From: Aquabacter sp. L1I39
GTDB lineage: Bacteria; Pseudomonadota; Alphaproteobacteria; Rhizobiales; Xanthobacteraceae
Reading direction: 5' to 3'
DNA length: 64,000 nt
Assembly (NCBI RefSeq): GCF_017742835.1
Contig: NZ_CP072392.1
Coordinates: forward strand, 707,388 to 771,387
The notes beneath the pieces are model-generated. The model saw nothing but the letters and a program-made list of their open reading frames with translations, made no database searches and was not told the DNA's origin. Made by a program: the position numbers and the translations under genes. Numbering within the stretch: the stretch's first letter is position 1; the number at the start of each line of letters is the position of its first letter. This document shows, in pieces, positions 26,312 to 33,746 of the stretch.

Positions 26312-27541
26312 TCAGTTCGGCTTCACGAGAGCGCACGCCGGATCAAGCGCCTTGAAGGCCTGATCGGCAGGGGTCTCGCCGATCTTGGCATAGAGGTCCC
26401 AGGGCCCGTGGGATTCCGCCGGCGTCTTCACCTTGAACAGATACATGGGGTGGAGCTTGCGGCCGTCGATGCGCACGGAACCCTTGCCGAAAGCGGGATC
26501 GTCGGTGGGCAAGTCCTTCATCTTGGCGACGATGGCGCGCCCGTCCGCATCGCTGTTCAGGGCGGCAACCGCTTTGAGATAATGCAGCACGCCGGAATAG
26601 ACGCCGGCCTGGAAGGAGGTGGGCATGGCGCCGCCATGGCGCTCGGCGAATTTCTTGGCGAAGGCCCGTGTCTGGTCATTGAGGTCCCAGTAGAAGGGCT
26701 CGCTGAGATAGAGCCCCTGCCCGCTGGTGAGGCCGAGCGACTTGATGTCGGTGAGATAAACCGCCAGGGCCGCGAGCTTCTGGTTGCCCTTGGTGATGCC
26801 GAACTCGGCGGCCTGCTTCATGGAATTGGTGAAGTCGCTGCCCGAATTGGCAAAGCCGATCACCTGCGCGCCCGAACCCTGGGCCTGGAGCAGGAAGGAG
26901 GACAGGTCAGACGTGCTTAAGGGGTGGCGCACGGAGCCCACCACCTTGCCGCCAGCCGCCTTCACGATCTGCCCGGCCTCGCGCTCCATGTCGTGGCCGA
27001 AGGCATAGTCCACGGTCACGAAATACCAGCTCTTGCCGCCGGATTTGAGCACCTCGGTGGCCGTGCTCTTGGCCAGCGCATAATTGTCCAGCGTCCAGTG
27101 CACATGGTTGGGGGTGCAGGAATCCCCCGTCAGGCGATTGCTGTTGGAGGTGGCGATGACGGCCACCTTGTTCTTGTCCTTCACCAATTGGACGATGGCG
27201 AGCGAAATGGAGGAATTGGGGATGTCGGCGATCATGTCCACGCCGTCCACGTCCAGCCATTTGCGGGCGATGTTGAGCCCCACGTCCGGCTTGTTCTGGT
27301 GGTCGCCGACGATCACCTCAATGGGCGTATTGCCGATCTTGCCGCCGAACTCCTCCACCGCCATCTTGGCCGCCACCACCGAGCCCGGCCCCGCCATGTC
27401 CGCATAGATGCCGGACTGGTCGTTGAGCACGCCGATGCGCAGGACGCCATCGGTGAACTGAGCGTGAGCCGCGGACGCGGCGAACAGCGAAAGGGTGCCC
27501 ACCGCCATGGACATCCATGTGCGGGCCGATACGCGCTTCAT
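26312..27541 (-). CDS. Periplasmic solute-binding protein, branched-chain amino acid/amide type
   Basis: 409-residue ABC-type periplasmic binding protein of the Leu/Ile/Val (Peripla_BP_6) class. The N-terminal signal peptide ends ASAAHAQ; the mature protein begins FTDGVLRIGVLNDQSG, and ADMAGPGSVVAAKMAVEEFGG follows. These proteins bind amino acids, amides, urea or aromatic acids, so the ligand is open. No permease or ATPase genes are adjacent, so the transporter must be encoded elsewhere or have been lost. I use ATG 27541, with GGGGAGGA upstream, not ATG 27559. Divergent from the IclR gene, with a perfect palindrome between them. Confidence 0.83.
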   Translation of the reverse strand: MKRVSARTWMSMAVGTLSLFAASAAHAQFTDGVLRIGVLNDQSGIYADMAGPGSVVAAKMAVEEFGGKIGNTPIEVIVGDHQNKPDVGLNIARKWLDVDGVDMIADIPNSSISLAIVQLVKDKNKVAVIATSNSNRLTGDSCTPNHVHWTLDNYALAKSTATEVLKSGGKSWYFVTVDYAFGHDMEREAGQIVKAAGGKVVGSVRHPLSTSDLSSFLLQAQGSGAQVIGFANSGSDFTNSMKQAAEFGITKGNQKLAALAVYLTDIKSLGLTSGQGLYLSEPFYWDLNDQTRAFAKKFAERHGGAMPTSFQAGVYSGVLHYLKAVAALNSDADGRAIVAKMKDLPTDDPAFGKGSVRIDGRKLHPMYLFKVKTPAESHGPWDLYAKIGETPADQAFKALDPACALVKPN

Positions 27542-27634
27542 CTTCAAGTCCTCCCCCAACCATGGACCGCCTGAGGACGCTCCATGCTCACCCGTCTGCG
27601 CGGGCCGTTTCGCTCATTGGACGGCGAATAATTC

Positions 27635-27659
27635 AAAAATCTCAATATAAGAGATTTTT
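27635..27659. promoter_or_regulatory. Perfect 9-bp inverted repeat, likely IclR operator
   Basis: AAAAATCTC-AATATAA-GAGATTTTT lies between the divergent binding-protein and IclR genes. The half-site AAAAATCTC recurs upstream of the SDR gene at 28796-28804, linking the three promoters. Confidence 0.65.
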
Positions 27660-27822
27660 GTCAATCTCTCCTACACCCCTTCTGCGCCGGTTTTTTCCGC
27701 CTCCCACTGCGATCCATCAGGGCGGAAGGGGCACCCAGCCGCACAGACACCGTCTCGCCTGTGGTACGCGGCCGCCGATTTGCAACTCTTCGCAAATTTC
27801 AATTGCCGGAGGGGCGGCTATA

Positions 27823-28701
27823 ATGACCGGCAAGGGTGCGTCCCGTGCGCGCCGGCCCCGCCAGCCGAGGAACGGTGCCATGAGCAGTCTCGACAAGATG
27901 CTGAAGGTCCTCGACCTGTTCGGCGAGGATCGCATGAGCATCCAGCTGGAGGATGTGCAGGCCACCGGCGCCTCCCGCGCCACGGCTTATCGCTACATCC
28001 AGTCTCTGTGCGATGCCGGGCTGCTGGCCCCCACCACCGGCGGCTCCTATGTGCTGGGGCCGCGCATCATCGAGATGGACCGCCTGGTGCGCCGGGCCGA
28101 TCCGCTGCTCACCGGCGCCGGCGGCCCCATGCGGGATGTGAGCGCGCGGCTCGGCATCAATGTGATGCTGTGCAGCTATTATGGCGACAAGGTCATGTGC
28201 GCCGACATTGTCTGGCCCGAGCGTTCGGTGCCGGAATATTACGAGCGGGGCCGGCCCATGCCCATGTTCCGGGGCGCCATGGCCAAGACCATCCTGGCCC
28301 ATCTTACGCCCTATCAGCTGCGCAACATCATGCTCTGGCACGGGGACCAGGTGCGCGAGGCCGGGCTGGGGGAGAATTGGGAGCAGTTCCGCGCCAACAT
28401 GTCCCGGCTGCGGCGCGACGGTCATTGCATCACCCAGAGCGAGGTGATTCCCAATCTCGTGGGCATTGGTGCTCCGGTGTTTGATGCGGAACGGCGCATC
28501 CTCGGCAGCGTGGTGTTCGCGGTGCCCCTGGCGCGGTTCGATGCCGCCGACAAGGAGGCCCTGGTGAACGAGATCAAGCAATTGGCGGCGCGCATCACCA
28601 GCGCCATCGCCGGCGAGGCCGGCGCGCGCCCGGCCCAGAGGGCCGCCCGCCCCCGCAAGATCCGCACGCCGCCAGTGGAGGAGGGTTCGGCTGCCGAGTG
28701 A
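27823..28701 (+). CDS. IclR-family transcriptional regulator
   Basis: 292-residue IclR-type regulator. The winged HTH is at about residues 24-85 (MLKVLDLFGEDRMSIQLEDVQATGASRATAYRYI in part), and the effector domain at ~95-265 contains VWPERSVPEYYERGRPMP and the HCITQSEV segment typical of the family. IclR proteins usually control adjacent catabolic genes in response to a small organic acid. GGAGG precedes the ATG at 27823; the longer frame overlaps the divergent promoter. It lies between the binding-protein/cupin/NIPSNAP unit and the SDR gene, both of which share an operator half-site. Confidence 0.85.
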   Translation: MTGKGASRARRPRQPRNGAMSSLDKMLKVLDLFGEDRMSIQLEDVQATGASRATAYRYIQSLCDAGLLAPTTGGSYVLGPRIIEMDRLVRRADPLLTGAGGPMRDVSARLGINVMLCSYYGDKVMCADIVWPERSVPEYYERGRPMPMFRGAMAKTILAHLTPYQLRNIMLWHGDQVREAGLGENWEQFRANMSRLRRDGHCITQSEVIPNLVGIGAPVFDAERRILGSVVFAVPLARFDAADKEALVNEIKQLAARITSAIAGEAGARPAQRAARPRKIRTPPVEEGSAAE

Positions 28702-28785
28702 GCTGCGCCCCCTGGCGAAGCAAGACAAGGCCCCGCCGCCGCGGCCGAAATCCACCGCCAGGGAGTGCCAAAGGCGGGGATGCAA

Positions 28786-28835
28786 AGGTTAAATTAAAAA
28801 TCTCCTATTGTGCGATAATTGTTTTATCTTAACCT
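28786..28835. promoter_or_regulatory. SDR promoter region with operator half-site inside an inverted repeat
   Basis: AGGTTAA (28786-28792) and TTAACCT (28829-28835) form a perfect inverted repeat. They flank an AT-rich segment that contains AAAAATCTC at 28796-28804, the same half-site as in the palindrome at 27635. A degenerate second arm, ATAATTGTTTT, follows. Confidence 0.5.
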
Positions 28836-28989
28836 GAGGCATCAGTCGGCTTCTGTGCGTCGCGTCTCACGGTTTGATCCGCCCCATTGATCGGGGCCAT
28901 CGCCGACGCACCGCAGGCCGGCTGGACCGAAACTGTCGGCGCAGACGCCTGAAGAAACAGGCGCGGGGCCTAGGGGGAGAAGGCACATC

Positions 28990-29766
28990 ATGAGCGAACT
29001 GCAGGGGCGCGTCGCGCTGGTCACCGGGGCGGCGCGCGGCCAGGGCGCGGCGGAAGCGCGGCTGTTCGGCCGGCAAGGCGCCACCGTGATGGTCTGCGAC
29101 GTGCTCGCCGCCGAGGGCGAAGCCTTCGTGCAGGAGCTGGCCGCGGAGGGGATAGAGGCCCGCTTCCGCCCCCTCGACGTCACCGACGAAGCGGACTGGG
29201 ACGCCACCGTGGAGGCGATCCGGGCCTGGAAGGGCCGCCTCGACATTCTCGTCAACAATGCCGGCATCATCAATCGCAGCACCGTCGCCGATACTGCGCT
29301 CGCCGCCTGGGAGCGCCTGCTCAAGGTGAACCTCACCGGCGCCTTCCTGGGGATCCGGGCCGTTGCGCCGCTGATGGAAGCCTCCGACGGCGGCAGCATC
29401 GTCAACATCTCGTCCAACAGCGCCTTTTCCGGCCATTACGACCCGGCCTACACCGCCAGCAAATGGGGCCTGCGCGGCCTCACCCGCAGCGCCGCCATGG
29501 AATATGCCGCGCGCGGCATCCGCGTGAACGCGGTGTGCCCGGGCCTGGTGGTGACCGCGCTGAACGCCACGAGCCCGCATCTCCAGCCCATGATCGGCAT
29601 GACGCCCATGGGCCGCAGCGGCACGCCGGAGGAGATTGCCGAACTGGTGCTCTTCCTCGCCTCCCCCCGCTCGGCCTTCATCACGGGGGAGGATTTCGTC
29701 ATCGATGGCGGGTTTACCGCCGGGGCCGCCTATCGGCGCGTGGCGGTGGAGACCGGGATCTATTGA
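28990..29766 (+). CDS. Short-chain dehydrogenase/reductase
   Basis: 258-residue classical SDR. The cofactor motif is TGAARGQGAAEA (TGxxxGxG), with Asp following the second strand in MVCDVLA, which favours NAD(H). NNAGI, then the catalytic Ser (ISSNSAFSG), Tyr and Lys (YTASKWG), and the C-terminal EDFVIDGGFT are all present, so it should be active on a hydroxy/keto compound. GGGGGAGAAGG lies upstream. The operator half-site shared with the divergent IclR region suggests it belongs to the same pathway as the cupin and binding protein. Confidence 0.88.
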   Translation: MSELQGRVALVTGAARGQGAAEARLFGRQGATVMVCDVLAAEGEAFVQELAAEGIEARFRPLDVTDEADWDATVEAIRAWKGRLDILVNNAGIINRSTVADTALAAWERLLKVNLTGAFLGIRAVAPLMEASDGGSIVNISSNSAFSGHYDPAYTASKWGLRGLTRSAAMEYAARGIRVNAVCPGLVVTALNATSPHLQPMIGMTPMGRSGTPEEIAELVLFLASPRSAFITGEDFVIDGGFTAGAAYRRVAVETGIY

Positions 29767-29811
29767 GAGGCCGTGTGAGCCGGGCTGGGCGTTCGCCCGC
29801 CGGTGTGGCTC

Positions 29812-30507
29812 TCACTCGGGGCCGTCGATGAGCGGGTTCGGCCGCGCGAACGCGGCAAGGGCCTCCGGCTCCCCGATGCGGATGGCGGGGCCGACGCTGG
29901 TGACGCCATAATCCCGCAGGGTCGAGAAGGCGCGGGAGAGGTTTTCCGGCGTCATGCCGAGGAGCGCGGCGAGCTTGCGCTTCTCCACGTCCAGCTCCAC
30001 TGCCGCGCCGGCGCCGCTCCTGGCGCTCTCCTGGAGCAGCCAATTGGCGAGGCGCTCAGCGCCGGAGCGCAGCTTCTGGTTCTTCACCTCCTTGATGGTG
30101 CAGCGATAGCCCCGCGCCAGCTCCGCCACCACCGCACGCGTGAACCCCTCGTCCGTCCCCATCGCGGCCCGCACATGGGCGGCGGGAATCATCAGGAGGC
30201 GGGATTTCAGCACCGTGCGGGCGGATTGCAGATAGACCTGATCGGTGAGCACAGCTGCCAGGATGAAGGTGCCCACCGGCCGCACCAGGGAAAGCGTCGT
30301 CTCGCGCCCGCCATGGGTGGCGAACATCTCCACCAGCCCGTCCACCACCACATGCAGGAAATCGGCGGTATCGCTTTCGGTGATGAGCGTGACGCCGGGG
30401 GGAAAGCGTTGCAGGAGCACGCCCCGCATGATCTTCGCAAAGGTCTCCTTGCGGGCATCCTGGAACAGCGGAAGCTGCCGGACGGCATCCACATCCTCGG
30501 TCTTCAT
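29812..30507 (-). CDS. Crp/Fnr-family regulator without an Fe-S cluster
   Basis: 231-residue Crp/Fnr protein with a cyclic-nucleotide-like beta-roll (about residues 12-120), a dimer helix and a winged HTH (~165-215). The recognition helix TPENLSRAF has the E..SR pattern that reads TTGAT/ATCAA half-sites. The N-terminal cysteines of FNR are absent, so it is of the DNR/NnrR/NarR kind, sensing NO, nitrite or another signal. GGGGAGGTGGA precedes the ATG. It diverges from narK, and a perfect TTGAT-N4-ATCAA site lies between them, so it probably controls the nar operon and perhaps itself. Confidence 0.85.
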   Translation of the reverse strand: MKTEDVDAVRQLPLFQDARKETFAKIMRGVLLQRFPPGVTLITESDTADFLHVVVDGLVEMFATHGGRETTLSLVRPVGTFILAAVLTDQVYLQSARTVLKSRLLMIPAAHVRAAMGTDEGFTRAVVAELARGYRCTIKEVKNQKLRSGAERLANWLLQESARSGAGAAVELDVEKRKLAALLGMTPENLSRAFSTLRDYGVTSVGPAIRIGEPEALAAFARPNPLIDGPE

Positions 30508-30658
30508 TCCACCTCCCCGGCGCGCGGCACGATTAGAAGCCGATCTCCGGCATAAGAATCAAGCCGGGGCGACAAGTTCCCTGCGCAGGGCACAGCCGGA
30601 CATTCTGCGCGGGGCCGGCGCCCGGGGCGGGACCGGGGATAGCCAGGACCACGGATGA

Positions 30659-30672
30659 TTGATAAAGATCAA
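30659..30672. promoter_or_regulatory. FNR/DNR-type operator
   Basis: TTGAT-AAAG-ATCAA is a perfect match to the FNR-family consensus TTGAT-N4-ATCAA. It lies about 150 bases upstream of the divergent Crp/Fnr start and 290 bases upstream of narK. Confidence 0.85.
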
Positions 30673-30771
30673 TCAATACATAAAGATAAGTCAATCTTTA
30701 GTTTTAAGTAATATAATTGACGCACAAACCAAATATAACTCTCATAAAATTCGTAAAACTATTCATTCAAC

Positions 30772-30785
30772 CTGATACAAATCAA
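30772..30785. promoter_or_regulatory. Second FNR-type site, one mismatch
   Basis: CTGAT-ACAA-ATCAA differs from the consensus at the first base only. It lies closer to narK, within an AT-rich segment. Confidence 0.55.
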
Positions 30786-30963
30786 AGTTAGGCCCACAGA
30801 TATCCGCCATTTTGCTTCCGCACGCCGCAAACGTGCGTTTCGGGCGCGATCGGATCGTGGCGCCGCCTCAGGGCCTGCCATGATCGCCCATCGGCCACCA
30901 ACATCTTGAACGGGTTCGGACTTCCGCTCTTGGGGAGGCCGGCTCCGAGCGCGAGATCGAGCC

Positions 30964-33732
30964 ATGCAGACATCTTCGGATGTGACCCCCGCCGACCAGC
31001 GGACCTCTCTCACCCTAAGTACACTCGCCTTCACCGTCTGCTTTGCGGTGTGGACGATCTTCTCCATCATCGGCATCCGCATCCGCCAGGATCTGGGGCT
31101 GACCGATACGCAATTCGGCCTCCTGATCGGCACGCCCATCCTCACGGGCTCCCTGATCCGGGTGGCGCTCGGCATCTGGACCGACCTTTATGGTGGCCGC
31201 GTCGTCTTCACGCTCACCATGCTGGCGGCGGCGGTGGCCACCTTCCTGCTCACCTATGCCGGAACCTATCCGCAATTCCTGTTGGCGGCGCTGGGGGTTG
31301 GCATTGCCGGCGGCTCTTTCGCGGTGGGCGTCGCCTATGTCTCGCGCTGGTATCCGGCGGAAAAGCAGGGCACGGCACTCGGCATATTCGGCGCCGGAAA
31401 CGTGGGTGCGGCGGTCACAAAGTTCCTGGCGCCCTTCGTGCTGGTCGCCTTCGGCTGGCAAATGGTGGCGCAGGTCTGGGCCGCCGCCTTGGTGGTCATG
31501 GCCCTCATCTTCTTCGCCTTCACGAAGGATGATCCAGTCCTGGTGGAGCGGCGACGCCTGAAGATCCGCCCCAAGAGCGCCTGGCTCGAGCTGGAGCCGC
31601 TCAAGAATGTCCAGGTGTGGCGCTTCTCGCTCTACTATTTCTTCGTCTTCGGCGCTTTCGTCGCCCTGGCACTGTGGCTGCCGCAATATCTGGTGAAAGT
31701 CTACGGGCTGGACATCAAGACAGCCGGTATGATCGCGGCCTTCTTCTCGGTGCCGGCCAGCATCTTCCGTGCCTATGGCGGGCATCTGTCCGACGTCTAT
31801 GGCGCCCGGCGGGTCATGTACTGGACCTTCCTGGTGGCGGTGGCCGCCACCTTCGTCCTGTCCTATCCGCCCACCGATTATGTGGTGCGCGGCATCAACG
31901 GCCCCATTGCCTTTCATATGGAAATGGGGGTGGTCGGCTTCACCGTGGCGGTGTTTGTGCTCGGCTTCTTCATGGCGCTGGGCAAGGCGGCCGTCTACAA
32001 GCACATCCCCGTCTATTACCCGAAGAATGTGGGCGCCGTGGGCGGCCTCGTGGGCATGATCGGCGGCCTCGGCGGATTCGTCCTGCCGCTGATGTTCGGG
32101 GTGCTGAACGACCTGACCGGGCTTTGGACGAGTTGCTTCATGCTGCTCTTCGTCATCGCCGTGATGGCGCTCACCTGGATGCACCTATCCATCCGCCAGA
32201 TGGAGAAGGAAGCCTCCGGCGACGTCCTCAAGGCGCTGCCTGAACTGCCGGAGATGCAGGGCCTCGCGCCCGTGCCGCCCGCCCCTCTCCCCGCCAAGGC
32301 CAAGGCGCGCGGCGCCGTCCTCGTCGACTGGCGGCCGGAGGATCCCGCTTTCTGGCAGACGACCGGCCGGTCCATCGCGCGGCGCAATCTGTGGCTCTCC
32401 ATCCCCGCGCTGCTCTTGTCCTTCGCCATCTGGCAGGTCTGGTCGGTGGTGGTGGCCAAGCTCCCGCTGGTGGGCTTCCGCTTTACCACCGAAGAGCTGT
32501 TCTGGCTCGCCGCCTTGCCAGGGCTGACCGGCGCGACGCTGCGCATCTTCTATTCCTTCATGGTGCCCATCTTCGGCGGGCGGCTCTGGACGACGCTCAC
32601 CACCTGGTCGCTCATCATCCCCGCGCTCGGCATCGGCTATGCCGTGCAAAATCCCGACACGCCCTATGTGGTGCTGCTGATCCTGGCGCTCCTGTGCGGC
32701 TTTGGCGGCGGCAATTTCGCCTCCTCCATGGCCAACATTTCCTTCTTCTTTCCCAAGAAGGAGAAGGGCAACGCGCTCGCGCTCAATGCCGGCCTCGGCA
32801 ATCTTGGGGTCAGCGTGGTGCAGTTCGTGGTGCCGCTCGTCATCACCCTGGGGCTGTTCGGCGGCCTCGGCGGCGATCCGGCGCTGGTGAAGACGGCGGC
32901 GGGCCCGGCGCCGGTCTGGCTGCAGAATGCCGGCTTCGTCTTCGTGCCCTTCATCGCCCTGTCGGCGTTTGCCGCCTGGTTCGGCATGAACGACATCGCC
33001 TCCGCCAAGGCCTCCTTCCGCGAGCAGTCGGTGATCTTCCAGCGCAAGCACAATTGGATCATGTGCTGGCTCTACACGGGCACGTTCGGCTCCTTCATCG
33101 GCTATTCCGCCGGCTTCCCGCTGCTCACCAACATCCTCTTCCCGGATGTGAACGCCCTCCAATACGCCTTTCTCGGCCCGCTGGTGGGGGCGCTCGCCCG
33201 TTCCGGAACGGGGTGGCTGGCGGATCGCTATGGCGGCGGGCGGGTGACCCTCTATGTCTTCCTGCTCTCCATGGCGGGGGTGAGCGGCGTGCTGTGGTCT
33301 ATCGGCATGCGGGCCGAGCCCTGGGCCTTCTCCACCTTCTTTGGCTCCTTCCTGGTGCTGTTCTTCGCCACCGGGGTGGGCAATGCCTCCACCTTCCAGA
33401 TGATTCCGGCCATCATGGCCAAGGAGATGGAGCGCCTCCTGCCCAATGCCGACGCGGAGACGCGGCGCCGGCAGGCGGAAAAGGAGGCGGCGGCCATCAC
33501 CGGCTTCACCTCCGCCATCGCCGCCTTCGGGGCCTTCTTCATCCCCAAGGGCTACGGCACCTCCATCGCCCTGACCGGCTCGCCGGAGGCCGCGCTCTGG
33601 GCCTTCCTGATCTTCTATGTGAGCTGCCTCCTGATCACCTTCGCCGTCTACACCCGCAAGGGCGGCCTCCTGCATGACATCGAGCGCGGGATCACCCCGC
33701 GCGCCATCCCCCGTCCGGCCACGGCCGCGTAA
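30964..33732 (+). CDS. narK: NarK1-NarK2 fused nitrate/nitrite transporter
   Basis: 922-residue fusion of two MFS nitrate transporters, each with about twelve helices. The N-terminal half (~1-430) is NarK1-like (proton-coupled nitrate import in Paracoccus), with the signature GIFGAGNVGAAVT. A Pro/Ala/Lys-rich linker (~430-460) follows. The C-terminal half (~480-905) is NarK2-like (nitrate/nitrite exchange) with GGGNFASSMANISFFFP and GLGNLGVS. Fused NarK is known from Paracoccus and relatives, so this is not novel but is diagnostic of denitrifiers. It is the first gene of the operon, 14 bases before narG. The ribosome site is weak (GAG). Confidence 0.93.
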   Translation: MQTSSDVTPADQRTSLTLSTLAFTVCFAVWTIFSIIGIRIRQDLGLTDTQFGLLIGTPILTGSLIRVALGIWTDLYGGRVVFTLTMLAAAVATFLLTYAGTYPQFLLAALGVGIAGGSFAVGVAYVSRWYPAEKQGTALGIFGAGNVGAAVTKFLAPFVLVAFGWQMVAQVWAAALVVMALIFFAFTKDDPVLVERRRLKIRPKSAWLELEPLKNVQVWRFSLYYFFVFGAFVALALWLPQYLVKVYGLDIKTAGMIAAFFSVPASIFRAYGGHLSDVYGARRVMYWTFLVAVAATFVLSYPPTDYVVRGINGPIAFHMEMGVVGFTVAVFVLGFFMALGKAAVYKHIPVYYPKNVGAVGGLVGMIGGLGGFVLPLMFGVLNDLTGLWTSCFMLLFVIAVMALTWMHLSIRQMEKEASGDVLKALPELPEMQGLAPVPPAPLPAKAKARGAVLVDWRPEDPAFWQTTGRSIARRNLWLSIPALLLSFAIWQVWSVVVAKLPLVGFRFTTEELFWLAALPGLTGATLRIFYSFMVPIFGGRLWTTLTTWSLIIPALGIGYAVQNPDTPYVVLLILALLCGFGGGNFASSMANISFFFPKKEKGNALALNAGLGNLGVSVVQFVVPLVITLGLFGGLGGDPALVKTAAGPAPVWLQNAGFVFVPFIALSAFAAWFGMNDIASAKASFREQSVIFQRKHNWIMCWLYTGTFGSFIGYSAGFPLLTNILFPDVNALQYAFLGPLVGALARSGTGWLADRYGGGRVTLYVFLLSMAGVSGVLWSIGMRAEPWAFSTFFGSFLVLFFATGVGNASTFQMIPAIMAKEMERLLPNADAETRRRQAEKEAAAITGFTSAIAAFGAFFIPKGYGTSIALTGSPEAALWAFLIFYVSCLLITFAVYTRKGGLLHDIERGITPRAIPRPATAA

Positions 33733-33746
33733 CGGAAGGCATTCCC

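Larger units (their letters stand above)
30508..30963. promoter_or_regulatory. Divergent crp/fnr-narK control region
   Basis: About 456 gene-free bases with an AT-rich core at 30655-30790, in strong contrast to the flanking genes. It contains the perfect FNR-type site at 30659 and a near-match at 30772. The stretch 30800-30960 next to narK is GC-rich again and would be a long leader, with AAACGTGCGTTT near 30829. Confidence 0.6.
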
